From positions 1-33,725 of the forward strand of contig LMZS01000066.1 in NCBI GenBank assembly GCA_001567085.1: a stretch of DNA of 33,725 nucleotides, given 5' to 3'. Shown here one piece after another: positions 25,379-33,247 of this stretch. The translations under genes and the position numbers were made by a program. The first letter of the stretch is position 1. Each line of letters starts with the position of its first letter. The notes beneath the pieces are model-generated. The model saw only the letters and a list, made by a program, of their open reading frames with translations, did not search any database and had not been told where the DNA came from. This DNA is from Chloroflexi bacterium OLB15. Its GTDB lineage: Bacteria; Chloroflexota; Anaerolineae; Aggregatilineales; Phototrophicaceae.

Positions 25379-26764
25379 TCACCCTGCGATGACGATCAGC
25401 GGGTCGCTCTGAAAATCTGGAACTGCCGCGCTGTGCAGGCGGCCTTGCATACTCCAGGGGCCAGTCCATGTAATTTCAACGTCTGCCAGTTTACCCAGCC
25501 AGTCGCCGGAATCTTCAAAGAATACCAGCTTGTTTTGCGGGGTGCGCCCGCGCCACTTGCCTTTGTGCTGGCCTTCGACCAGTATCTGTACGGTTTGGCC
25601 GAGTGAGTGACTGTTGATTTCAGCGATAATTTGCGCCTGTAGATCGTCCAACACACGCAAACGGCGTTCTTTTTCTTCTTCAGGCACATCATCAATCATG
25701 CGCCGTTCGCTAACAGTGTTCGGTCGCGGGCTATAGCGCGCCAGATGGACTTTATCTAATTTGAGTTCAGCTAAGAGATCGCGGGTGTTCTGGAACTGCG
25801 CTTCGGTTTCACCGCAGAAGCCGACGATGATATCGGTGTGGATGGCGACGTTGGGGATGCGCTCGCGAATACGCTGAATTAAGGCGCGATACTGGTTTGT
25901 GGTATAGCCGCGCTTCATGGATTCAAGCACGGTATCGTCGCCAGCCTGTACTGCTACTTCAATGTGAGGCATCACACGAGGCAGTTCAGCCACCGTATCC
26001 AGCAGTTTATCGGTCATCCAATTCGGGTGGCTGGTCAGGAAACGGATGCGCTCGATGCCAACTTCTTCAGCCACGCCATGTACTACGCGCAGCAGATCGG
26101 CTAAATCAGGTCCATCAGGAATATCTTTCCCGTAACGGTCAACGATCTGGCCGAGCAGGGTGACTTCTTTAACGCCCTGATTGCCCAGACTGCGCACGTG
26201 ACCGACAATTTCGCCGACGCTGCGGCTGCGTTCGATGCCGCGCCGGAAGGGGATGACGCAAAAAGTGCAGGCGTGTGAGCAGCCATAGACGACTGGCACA
26301 TGCGCGCTGATCAGCCGATTTTGCTCGTGCGCTGGCAGGATCAGATCGCCATCCTGAACCAGATCGCGTTGGGTGCGCAGGGCAGATTCAATAGAGATGA
26401 TTTCAGCTTCACCAGCGCGGGTTTTCAGAAAATCAACCATCGGCGCAGGTTCAGAGGGTGCCATGAACACATCTACAAAAGGCAGACGTTTACGCAGCGA
26501 GACAGGATCGCGCACGCCGACCATACAGCCCATCACGCCGATCACTTTTTCTGGCTGCGTCTTTTTCAACTCACGCAGCCGGTACAGCCGATCCCAGGCG
26601 CGGTCTTCAGCCTGCTGGCGTACCACGCAGGTATTGACCACCAGAATATCGGCATCATCGGCAATTTCCGCCGCAGAATGTCCCATACGTTCAAGTTCGG
26701 AAGCCAAACGCTGCGAATCCGCAGTGTTCATCTGGCAGCCGAACGTCCAGATATGATATTGCAT
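25379..26764 (-). CDS. miaB: tRNA-2-methylthio-N6-dimethylallyladenosine synthase (MiaB-type methylthiotransferase)
   Basis: A 461-residue radical SAM methylthiotransferase. The N-terminal UPF0004 domain supplies the three Cys of the auxiliary 4Fe-4S cluster (Cys10, Cys46, Cys80). The radical SAM motif is GCSHACTFC (Cys162, Cys166, Cys169), followed by VIPFRRGIERSRS and LLGQIVDRYG. The central RFLTSHPNWM, TDIIVGFCGETEAQF and ARYSPRPNT are family hallmarks. A C-terminal TRAM domain (QTVQILVEGQHKGKWRGRT) contacts the RNA. The enzyme adds a methylthio group to i6A37 of tRNAs reading UNN codons. GQIVDR replaces the usual GQNVNS, so another methylthiotransferase branch (MtaB-like) is possible but less likely. 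The start ATG has no clear ribosome-binding site; a strong promoter lies about 40 bases upstream. Confidence 0.9.
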   Translation of the reverse strand: MQYHIWTFGCQMNTADSQRLASELERMGHSAAEIADDADILVVNTCVVRQQAEDRAWDRLYRLRELKKTQPEKVIGVMGCMVGVRDPVSLRKRLPFVDVFMAPSEPAPMVDFLKTRAGEAEIISIESALRTQRDLVQDGDLILPAHEQNRLISAHVPVVYGCSHACTFCVIPFRRGIERSRSVGEIVGHVRSLGNQGVKEVTLLGQIVDRYGKDIPDGPDLADLLRVVHGVAEEVGIERIRFLTSHPNWMTDKLLDTVAELPRVMPHIEVAVQAGDDTVLESMKRGYTTNQYRALIQRIRERIPNVAIHTDIIVGFCGETEAQFQNTRDLLAELKLDKVHLARYSPRPNTVSERRMIDDVPEEEKERRLRVLDDLQAQIIAEINSHSLGQTVQILVEGQHKGKWRGRTPQNKLVFFEDSGDWLGKLADVEITWTGPWSMQGRLHSAAVPDFQSDPLIVIAG

Positions 26765-26800
26765 CGTATATTGACCAGAACTGCTTGCAATTTACAGGGT

Positions 26801-26829
26801 ATTGTAAAGTCAGGGGCGGGTCGCGTCAA
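26801..26829 (-). promoter_or_regulatory. promoter for the MiaB-type gene
   Basis: On the minus strand: TTGACG (26829-26824), a 17-base spacer and TACAAT (26806-26801), both five of six matches. The predicted start is near 26794. An inverted repeat TTTACA-GGGTAT-TGTAAA (26791-26808) overlaps the -10 and start site and may be an operator. Confidence 0.65.
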
Positions 26830-26841
26830 TTTGAAACGGTG

Positions 26842-27180
26842 TTATTCACAGGGGATAGCCTCAAGACGGATGCCGCTCAAAGGGAAGATTCCGCCTGAAT
26901 CTTGAATCATGAAGGTGATCGTGTTCGTTTCCAGCCAGACGAAATCGGTGACCTCACTGGCAAAAGATGTTTCATTTTCGATTCTGCCAATGAGCTGGTC
27001 GTTCATATAAATGGCGGTTCCAGCAGGCGCGCTTTCTACGTGCAGCCAGTATCCCACGCATATATCCAGCGGCTCCAGCCAGAAGTGATGTGTCAGGCGC
27101 GTGCCAGGCGAAAGGGCTTCATCTGCGGTTACCTGCCAGTTGTTATTGAGGTCTAGTGTAAAAACGGGTGTGGGTGACAT
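26842..27180 (-). CDS. small beta-sandwich protein, partner of the glycosyltransferase
   Basis: A 112-residue soluble protein with no signal peptide. The pattern of alternating strands, with NNNWQVTADEA, CVGYWLHVESAPAGTAIYMN, DQLIGRIEN and LETNTITFMIQDSGG, resembles the jelly-roll sugar-binding domain found at the N-terminus of GH2 enzymes (aromatic-containing strand, then an N-x-x-x-I/V-G turn). No catalytic residues are expected. It follows the glycosyltransferase gene by 15 bases on the same strand, so it is very likely co-transcribed and may help bind the acceptor or product glycan. I cannot name a family. Start: ATG at 27180, without a clear ribosome-binding site. Confidence 0.65.
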   Translation of the reverse strand: MSPTPVFTLDLNNNWQVTADEALSPGTRLTHHFWLEPLDICVGYWLHVESAPAGTAIYMNDQLIGRIENETSFASEVTDFVWLETNTITFMIQDSGGIFPLSGIRLEAIPCE

Positions 27181-27195
27181 GGTTGGCTTGTTTAC

Positions 27196-28371
27196 CTAAC
27201 TCCGAATCGCACTGGTATTCGCTGCTGTGATCTCAAGGCGACTAACAGCAATCCCAAGCTGGCGCCCGTCAACAACCTTCGCAAATTCAGTAGGTGTGCG
27301 CGTTTGCTGAACGCAGAATTGTAATGCGGTTAGCTTACCAGCCTGAATTAGATTTTTAGGGATCACGCCGTGACAACTGTATCCGGTCGCTGTCGCTGTT
27401 TTCTCGATTGCGATACGCACGTCATTGACGCGCAGTTGAAACATTTGCCATGTTTCGACTGTTAAAACATGGCATAAGTCGAACGAAATAGCATAGTCAT
27501 GATCTGATTTTAACGGGAACTGTAGGGTTGCTACTGGCTTGCCTGTCCAGCGGAACGGAACGCCGGACGCCTCAAATTCCGCCACTTGCCAGCCATCGCC
27601 GTAAAACGGTTGATCGAAGGCATAGGTAATATGATCCACCGGAATGATTGGCTTTTGGAGGACGTACAGGTTGTAATCCTGCTGCATTGAAAAAAGGCGC
27701 TGCTTGTAATCCTGCGCGGGATAGTGCTTCATGATCGGGTTCGGGATATTTGGAACATACGGGATACCCTCAACGGAGTTCCATTTCGAATCAAGCACCT
27801 TGATATGCTTCCAAATTTCGTAGGGAAAGGTGTTTTTAACAGGGTGTTTCGCCTTTTTGTGCTCAGGCATGTAGCTTGCAAGGCGATAAAGATAGTGGGT
27901 ATAACCCAGTACTTCTAAAAAGGCGGCGTTGTCGCAGGGCGCGGTCTTGATATAGCGTGTCCTGCTCCATATTTGCTTGAACAGAGATTTCGACCATGCG
28001 GTATTTTTGATCAGGAAGAAGCCGAATGACGGGAAATCTACTTCCACGCGCACGCCGGGCATTTCGATATAGGTTTGAATCAGGATCGTGATATACAGAA
28101 ATTTATCAGGCTCGACTTCGGCTAGAATATCGTGGTCGAAATTAGTGAACAGCGCGTCAGCATCAGACCATAATACATATTCGTAGCCTTCCTCAAATAA
28201 CTGCTGCGTAATAATAACTTTGTCCCATGTTGGCGGGCGATCTGACAGAGACTCGCGGAATACCCGGTAGTCATAACCGAATTTTTCAGCATATTTGCGG
28301 ATAGTCGCTGCACAAATTTCGCCGATCTCAGCATAGTTATCGTCGAATGATGTGGCGATACATAATTTCAT
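27196..28371 (-). CDS. DxD glycosyltransferase (GT34/galactosyltransferase-like) with C-terminal beta-sandwich domain
   Basis: A 391-residue cytoplasmic protein. Residues 1-240 resemble the GMA12/MNN10-type galactosyl/mannosyltransferase fold: KLCIATSFDDNYAEIG at the start, RPPTWDKVIITQQLF, the metal/nucleotide-sugar motif WSDADALF (DAD), FGFFLIKNTAWSKSLF, and PCDNAAFLEVL. Residues about 250-391 are a separate beta-rich module (GVPFRWTGKPVATLQFPL, MFQLRVNDVRIAIEK) that resembles carbohydrate-binding sandwiches. The protein probably transfers a hexose from a nucleotide sugar to a surface glycan; donor and acceptor are unknown. ATG at 28371 has a weak GAGA site. It forms a two-gene unit with the small beta-sandwich gene, with a promoter about 36 bases upstream. 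Confidence 0.8.
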   Translation of the reverse strand: MKLCIATSFDDNYAEIGEICAATIRKYAEKFGYDYRVFRESLSDRPPTWDKVIITQQLFEEGYEYVLWSDADALFTNFDHDILAEVEPDKFLYITILIQTYIEMPGVRVEVDFPSFGFFLIKNTAWSKSLFKQIWSRTRYIKTAPCDNAAFLEVLGYTHYLYRLASYMPEHKKAKHPVKNTFPYEIWKHIKVLDSKWNSVEGIPYVPNIPNPIMKHYPAQDYKQRLFSMQQDYNLYVLQKPIIPVDHITYAFDQPFYGDGWQVAEFEASGVPFRWTGKPVATLQFPLKSDHDYAISFDLCHVLTVETWQMFQLRVNDVRIAIEKTATATGYSCHGVIPKNLIQAGKLTALQFCVQQTRTPTEFAKVVDGRQLGIAVSRLEITAANTSAIRS

Positions 28372-28406
28372 TAAAGATTCTCGATGTAAGGGATGGAACT
28401 TTGTTG

Positions 28407-28435
28407 ATTGTGAATCCGATGCACGCGAAATTCAA
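28407..28435 (-). promoter_or_regulatory. candidate promoter for the glycosyltransferase pair
   Basis: On the minus strand: TTGAAT (28435-28430), a 17-base spacer and CACAAT (28412-28407). Both hexamers match four of six positions. The surrounding 28372-28632 interval is a divergent region with no gene. It also holds two TGATCAG direct repeats (28450-28456, 28469-28475). Confidence 0.4.
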
Positions 28436-28632
28436 GTGAAAAAGTAGTGTGATCAGGTGGAAAATATTTGATCAGTGGAATGTGCTGTTGCCGGCAGCAT
28501 ACAGCGGCGATGCAGCGTATCATGTTAACCAGCGCGCCGGTCAGCGCGCGGCAGCAGTTGCGTGAATTGTAACGCGCGTCCACAATACATAGTGCAGGTT
28601 CGCTGGATAGCGCGAAGTGCGTGAGGAAACTG

Positions 28633-30111
28633 ATGCGCCATACTGTACTGTTCTATAACCCAATCAGCACGTCCCCCGGCAAGCAGCGGCTGCCGCTGTC
28701 TATTCTAGCGGTGGCGGCGGTGATTTCTGAAGATTACGATGTTGAGTTCATTGACGGTAATCTGATTGCAGACCCGGCAGCAAAGATCATTGAACGGGTG
28801 AAAGCCACGAACGCGAAACTGCTGGCGTGTACGGTAATGCCGGGGCCGCAGTTACGGCAGGCGGTGCCGGTTTGCAAGCAGGTGAAAGCAGCGCTGCCCG
28901 ATCTCACGATTTTGTGGGGCGGTTATTTCCCGACCCAGCATGCCGAAGTGATCCTGAACAGCGACTGTGTAGATTACGTCATTCAGGGGCAGGGCGAAGC
29001 GCCGTTCCGGCAGTTTGTAGATACTTTGCACAGCGGCGGGGCGATCACCGAAATCCCATCGCTGGGTTACAAGAACGGCGGGCCGCACGTGAACCCGCGC
29101 GCGCCGAATGTGCCGATGAATAACTTGCCATGGTTTCCCTACGATAAAATTGATGTAAGCCGCTACGTGGGGCGCAGCTATCTGGGAACGCGGGTGCTGA
29201 ACCACAACACCAGCTTTGGCTGCCCATTTGCCTGTAATTTTTGCGCGGTGGTGGCGCTTTCCAACCGCCGTTGGCTGCCTGAAAGCGCCGAGCGCGTGGC
29301 GGATATTGTGACCCATTTACAGGACAACTGGGGGATCAACGGTCTGGAATTTCACGACATGGACTTTTTCGTGAACGAAGGCCGGACGGCAGAATTTGCG
29401 GATCGTATTTCTGGCAAAGGCATCAACTGGTGGGCGCTGGGGCGTGTAGATACGCTGATGAGCTACAGCGATGAAACGTGGGAAAAGATGAAGCGCAGCG
29501 GCGCAAAAATGCTGTTCATGGGCGCTGAAAGTGGCGATGATGAGACGCTGAAGCGCATGAATAAAGGCGGGCGCAGCAGCACGAATGCGACGCTGGCTCT
29601 GGTAGAGCGCATGAAGCACTATGGCATTGTGCCGGAGCTGTCGTTTGTGATGGGCAACCCGCCTGACCCGCGCGACGATATTGAGAAGACGATTGCTTTC
29701 ATCCGCAAAATTAAGCAGATCAACCCGGCAACTGAACTGGTGCTGTATATCTATACGCCTGTGCCACAGGAAGGCAGCATTTTGCTGGACGAGGCTGAAA
29801 AACTGGGCTTTCGCTTCCCAGCTACGCTGGATGAATGGGCAAGCCCGGAATGGGCAAAATTTGCCATGCGCCGCGATCCGGGAACGCCCTGGTTTCGTGA
29901 CAGCGTGCGGCGGAGGGTGCGTAACTTTGAGGCGGTGATCAACGCTTACTATCCTACGGTCACCGATTTGCGCTTGACCGGGAATTATCGCCATCTGTTG
30001 AAGGGCATCAGCGGCTGGCGCTATAAGCTGGGATATTACCAGTGGCCGTATGAGCTGAAGGCGCTGCAGCGGGCGATTCATTATCGCCGCCCGGAGACGA
30101 CGGGATTCTAA
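28633..30111 (+). CDS. B12-binding-domain radical SAM protein
   Basis: A 492-residue class B-like radical SAM enzyme. Residues 1-140 are a cobalamin-binding-type Rossmann domain (LPLSILAVAAVISEDYDVEF, LTILWGGYFPTQHAE, DYVIQGQGEAPF). The radical SAM core has SFGCPFACNFC (Cys197, Cys201, Cys204) and continues through NGLEFHDMDFFV and KMLFMGAESGDDETLKRMNK. The family includes methyltransferases such as those of hopanoid and bacteriochlorophyll synthesis (BchE-like); many members are unassigned. The start was set at the ATG at 28633, with AGGAAA 3-4 bases upstream; the GTG at 28621 overlaps that site. It heads a + strand group with an MBL-fold gene 54 bases downstream and PrmC after that, so it could act in the same transcript. 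Confidence 0.88.
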   Translation: MRHTVLFYNPISTSPGKQRLPLSILAVAAVISEDYDVEFIDGNLIADPAAKIIERVKATNAKLLACTVMPGPQLRQAVPVCKQVKAALPDLTILWGGYFPTQHAEVILNSDCVDYVIQGQGEAPFRQFVDTLHSGGAITEIPSLGYKNGGPHVNPRAPNVPMNNLPWFPYDKIDVSRYVGRSYLGTRVLNHNTSFGCPFACNFCAVVALSNRRWLPESAERVADIVTHLQDNWGINGLEFHDMDFFVNEGRTAEFADRISGKGINWWALGRVDTLMSYSDETWEKMKRSGAKMLFMGAESGDDETLKRMNKGGRSSTNATLALVERMKHYGIVPELSFVMGNPPDPRDDIEKTIAFIRKIKQINPATELVLYIYTPVPQEGSILLDEAEKLGFRFPATLDEWASPEWAKFAMRRDPGTPWFRDSVRRRVRNFEAVINAYYPTVTDLRLTGNYRHLLKGISGWRYKLGYYQWPYELKALQRAIHYRRPETTGF

Positions 30112-30165
30112 AACTATTCAGGAATGTGCTCGCGGCCATTCCGCCAAACGTTGTGAAAGAACCTA

Positions 30166-30873
30166 ATGAAGCAGATCATCCCCGGCCTGTACACCTTTAC
30201 CTCGCTGCTGATCGGGCGTGTTTACGCGACGGAAGATGCCGACGGCCTGACCTTGATTGATACTGGCATCACAAGTGCCGCGCCGAAAATTTTGCGCCAG
30301 CTTGAGCAGGCCGGACGGGCTGGATCGGTGCGGCGGATCATCATCACCCACGCGCATCCTGATCATGTGCGGGGATTGCCAGAACTAAAGCGCGTGACGG
30401 CAGCCGAAGTGATTGCCTCGTATGTGGAAAGACCCTACGTAGAAGGAAAATTGCCCGTGCCAGGCGCGCCGAAGGAATCGCTTCGGGGGCTGGATCGCTT
30501 GATGGCATCGCCGCCGCAGGCCATACCCGGCACGCCAGTTGATCGTGAAGTGGGGGATGGCGACATCATCGCCGAATCGTTTGGCGGCTTAAAAGTAATC
30601 TTCACTCCCGGCCACAGCCCCGGCCATATCAGCTTGTGGCAGCCGGAAAAGAAGGTGTTGATCTCCGGGGATGTGCTGATGTATCCGGCACTGTTCGGCT
30701 TGAGGCTGCCATTTGCCGCTTTTACGGTGGATATGGACGAAAATAGGCGGTCTGTGCAGCGAATCGCCGCGCTGAAGCCGGAAGTGATCTGCTTCGGGCA
30801 TGGAAAGCCGATGCTGGAAAATGCGGCAGCGAGCCTTGAGGCATTTGCCCTGAAAGTTATGCGGCAGGATTAA
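30166..30873 (+). CDS. MBL-fold metallo-hydrolase
   Basis: A 235-residue metallo-beta-lactamase-fold hydrolase. The complete metal site is present: THAHPDH (His62, His64, Asp66, His67), His150 in TPGHSPGH, Asp169 in LISGDVL and His212 in CFGHGKP. Length and the GHSPGHISLW motif resemble the glyoxalase-II-like or YflN-type group, but no substrate can be named. It lies 54 bases after the radical SAM gene and 5 bases before prmC, so it is probably in one operon. The start ATG has a weak GAAAGA site. Confidence 0.9.
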   Translation: MKQIIPGLYTFTSLLIGRVYATEDADGLTLIDTGITSAAPKILRQLEQAGRAGSVRRIIITHAHPDHVRGLPELKRVTAAEVIASYVERPYVEGKLPVPGAPKESLRGLDRLMASPPQAIPGTPVDREVGDGDIIAESFGGLKVIFTPGHSPGHISLWQPEKKVLISGDVLMYPALFGLRLPFAAFTVDMDENRRSVQRIAALKPEVICFGHGKPMLENAAASLEAFALKVMRQD

Positions 30874-30878
30874 GATAA

Positions 30879-31739
30879 ATGCTGCCTTTGCAAACGAGTA
30901 TCGGCGATATTCGTGGCCTCGCTATCAGGCGGCTAAGCGCACATTCCCCCACGCCAGCGCTGGACTGCGATTTACTGCTGGCAGAAGCCACTGGCTTAAG
31001 CAGGGCTTTCCTTTTGGCACACAGCGAGCATTTGCTCACCACAGCGCAGATGCGGCAGTTTTCGGCATGGCTTAAACGGGCGGTGGCTGGCGAACCGATT
31101 GCTTATATTCTGGGGCGGCGGGGGTTTTACGATCTTGAGTTTACGGTCACGCCGGATGTGCTGATTCCGCGCCCTGAAACTGAACTGCTGCTGGAGCAAG
31201 CGCTGATCTGGGCAAAAAATCGCGGCGCGATCACAGCGGCAGATGTGGGGACAGGCAGCGGCGCTTTAGCGGTCACATTCGCGGCGCACATGCCTTCCGC
31301 GCGGGTCATTGCGATTGATCAGAGCAGCGCCGCGCTGAAGGTTGCAGCACAAAATGCGGCGGCAAATGGCGTAGCGGATCGGGTGCATTTCGCGCAGGGC
31401 GATTTGCTGCTGCCAGCCCGTGAAATGGGGATCAAGCTCGATCTGGTGATGGCGAATTTGCCCTATATTCCTACCGATGAGGCGCGCGCGCTGCCCGTAA
31501 GCCAATATGAGCCGATGCTGGCGCTGGATGGCGGGGCAGACGGGCTTGATTTGATCCGGCGGCTGCTTGGGCAACTACTGGATGTTTGCGCGCCGCAATT
31601 TTTAGCGCTTCTGGAATTTGGCGCGGGGCAGGGCGAAGCAATTTTGGCGATAGCGCAGCAGGTCGCGCCAGCGGCGAAGGCCGAAATTCTGTTTGATTAC
31701 GCGGGTTTTGACCGTATTTTACGAGTGGAGAAGCGCTAA
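30879..31739 (+). CDS. prmC: peptide chain release factor N(5)-glutamine methyltransferase
   Basis: A 286-residue class I SAM-dependent methyltransferase that methylates the GGQ glutamine of release factors RF1 and RF2. The N-terminal helical domain (1-90) carries GEPIAYILGRRGFYDLEF, a recognition signature of PrmC, followed by LIPRPETELL. The SAM site is ADVGTGSGALAV (124-128), and the catalytic motif is NLPY (193-196), the usual variant of NPPY. ATG at 30879 uses an AGGA site inside the end of the MBL gene. Its stop codon overlaps the stop of the convergent CsaA-like gene. Confidence 0.95.
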   Translation: MLPLQTSIGDIRGLAIRRLSAHSPTPALDCDLLLAEATGLSRAFLLAHSEHLLTTAQMRQFSAWLKRAVAGEPIAYILGRRGFYDLEFTVTPDVLIPRPETELLLEQALIWAKNRGAITAADVGTGSGALAVTFAAHMPSARVIAIDQSSAALKVAAQNAAANGVADRVHFAQGDLLLPAREMGIKLDLVMANLPYIPTDEARALPVSQYEPMLALDGGADGLDLIRRLLGQLLDVCAPQFLALLEFGAGQGEAILAIAQQVAPAAKAEILFDYAGFDRILRVEKR

Positions 31740-32068
31740 AACACCCGTTCGCCGATCACTGCTGTTTTGGAAGGCGTGAGGACGGAAACCTGCCCATCAG
31801 CCATGCGCGCGCCTAAAATCAGACATTCGCTCATGAAGCCAGCGATATTTTTGGGCGCGAAATTGACCACTGCCACCACCTGACGGCCAATTAATTCTTC
31901 TCTGGAATAGCTGGTAATCTGCGCTGACGACCAGCGATAGCCAACTTCATCCCCGAAAAACACCTGTACCTTGTAGGATGGATTGCGCGCGCGGGGGAAA
32001 TCCTCAACTGCAACAATTTCGCCGACGCGAATCTCTACTTTGTCAAAGTCGTCATAAACAATGGTCAT
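31736..32068 (-). CDS. csaA: tRNA-binding-domain protein, CsaA-like
   Basis: A 110-residue OB-fold protein of the EMAP II/Trbp111/CsaA group. The signatures are VEIRVGEIVAVEDFPRARN, YKVQVFFGDEVGYRWSSAQIT, and the loop VVNFAPKNIAGFMSECLILG. CsaA is known as a tRNA-binding homodimer, earlier linked to chaperone or secretion-related functions. ATG at 32068 has AAGGA 7 bases upstream. It is downstream of the CoA-transferase gene on the minus strand by 13 bases, so the two are likely co-transcribed. It is convergent with prmC. Confidence 0.92.
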   Translation of the reverse strand: MTIVYDDFDKVEIRVGEIVAVEDFPRARNPSYKVQVFFGDEVGYRWSSAQITSYSREELIGRQVVAVVNFAPKNIAGFMSECLILGARMADGQVSVLTPSKTAVIGERVF

Positions 32069-32081
32069 GTGCCATCCTTAC

Positions 32082-33233
32082 TTACGCGATAATTCCGGCT
32101 AAACGCAAGGCGGCGATTGCTTCTTCCGTATAGCCAATGTTCTGTAAAACGCTGTCGGTATCCGCGCCCATTTCTGGCGGCGGCAGCGTTTCTGAGGTGA
32201 TGTCGCCTAGATGGATCGGGCTGTGTAGATGAACGTTTCCCTGATCATCGAACGCTAGCGCGCCGCGTGCCTGAAGATGTGGATGATGAAGCGCCTCTTC
32301 AGCGCTGAGAACGGGCACGAAGCAGCAGTCGGCGGGTTCAAGCAGTGCTGCCCATTCGGCTGCCGTCTTTTCGGCAAACAATGACGTGAGTTGGGCGATC
32401 AATTCTGGCTGGCGCTCCACCAGAAGGTAGCCATCTATCCAATCGGCGCGGCCTACCGCAAGGCAAAAGCGTTCCCAGAATTTTGGCTCAAGTGCCGCTA
32501 ATGCCACCGCCTGACCATCAGATGCCATGTAGACGTTGTAACAGGCTTGTTTGCCAGTCAACGCGCCTTGCGCGATAGGCGATTTGGCGGCAGCGGCTTC
32601 GACAAACTGGATCAGGTTAAACGGAACGGCGGCATCGAACAGGCCGGAATCAACAAAGCCACCTGCGCCCGTGCGTTCGCGCCGCAGCAGCGATGCCAGA
32701 ATGCCTGAAAGCGCGACATATGCGCCACCTATATCAGCTATCTGCCCGCCGGCAGGTTGAGGCGCGTTAGCGGTGCCGATCAAACCGGCAATTGAGGCAT
32801 AGTTCAAATCGTGACCGGATTTGGAGACATACGGTCCGCTGCTGCCCCAGCCAGAAAGCGCGCAGTAAACGAGACGTGGGTTGACCTGTGCCAGCGCTGG
32901 CGCATCACAGCCTAAGCGAGCCATCACGCCGGGGCGGAAACCTTCGACCAGCACATCGGCAGTTTTTGCCAGATGGCGCAGTAGATTGGCACCTTCGGGC
33001 TTTTTCAAATCAATGACGATGCTGCGTTTGCCGTAATTGGTGGCATGGAAGATTGCGCCGCTTCCAGAAGGCGTATAAGGCGGCATGATGCGGGCATAAT
33101 CGCCACCGTCGGGGCTTTCAACTTTGATAACTTCCGCGCCAAGTTCGGCCAGCATTAGCGTCAAAACCCCACCCGGTAGCAGCCGGGTGAGGTCTAAAAC
33201 GCGCGTTCCTGAAAGGGGCAGAGGAGAAGCCAA
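32082..33233 (-). CDS. family III CoA-transferase (CaiB/BaiF-type)
   Basis: A 383-residue enzyme of the CaiB/BaiF/formyl-CoA transferase/alpha-methylacyl-CoA racemase superfamily. The hallmarks are LSGTRVLDLTRLLPGG, LAELGAEVIKVESPDGGD, YGKRSIVIDLKKPEG, VLVEGFRPGVMARLG and the catalytic Asp in SGHDLNYASIAGL, a segment shared with alpha-methylacyl-CoA racemases. The C-terminal CCFVPVLSAEEALHHPHLQARG is also typical. It handles thioesters of carboxylic acids; the specific acid is unknown. The start is TTG at 33233: no ATG or GTG lies close by, and the N-terminus then matches family length. No ribosome-binding site is visible, and the LysM gene ends 14 bases before. Confidence 0.9.
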   Translation of the reverse strand: MASPLPLSGTRVLDLTRLLPGGVLTLMLAELGAEVIKVESPDGGDYARIMPPYTPSGSGAIFHATNYGKRSIVIDLKKPEGANLLRHLAKTADVLVEGFRPGVMARLGCDAPALAQVNPRLVYCALSGWGSSGPYVSKSGHDLNYASIAGLIGTANAPQPAGGQIADIGGAYVALSGILASLLRRERTGAGGFVDSGLFDAAVPFNLIQFVEAAAAKSPIAQGALTGKQACYNVYMASDGQAVALAALEPKFWERFCLAVGRADWIDGYLLVERQPELIAQLTSLFAEKTAAEWAALLEPADCCFVPVLSAEEALHHPHLQARGALAFDDQGNVHLHSPIHLGDITSETLPPPEMGADTDSVLQNIGYTEEAIAALRLAGIIA

Positions 33234-33247
33234 GAGATGTCAGGCGT

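Noticed and set aside
28532..28549. Cobalamin riboswitch before the B12-binding radical SAM gene
   Set aside because: Only a short GCGCGC hairpin is present; there is no B12-box-like sequence, and the interval is too short and unlike the riboswitch.
28371..28583. 70-codon minus-strand ORF upstream of the glycosyltransferase
   Set aside because: No similarity or start signals; it lies in the divergent promoter region.
29317..30081. 254-codon ORF antisense to the B12-binding radical SAM gene
   Set aside because: It is the mirror of a conserved coding frame; its translation shows no domain pattern and it has no promoter or ribosome-binding site.
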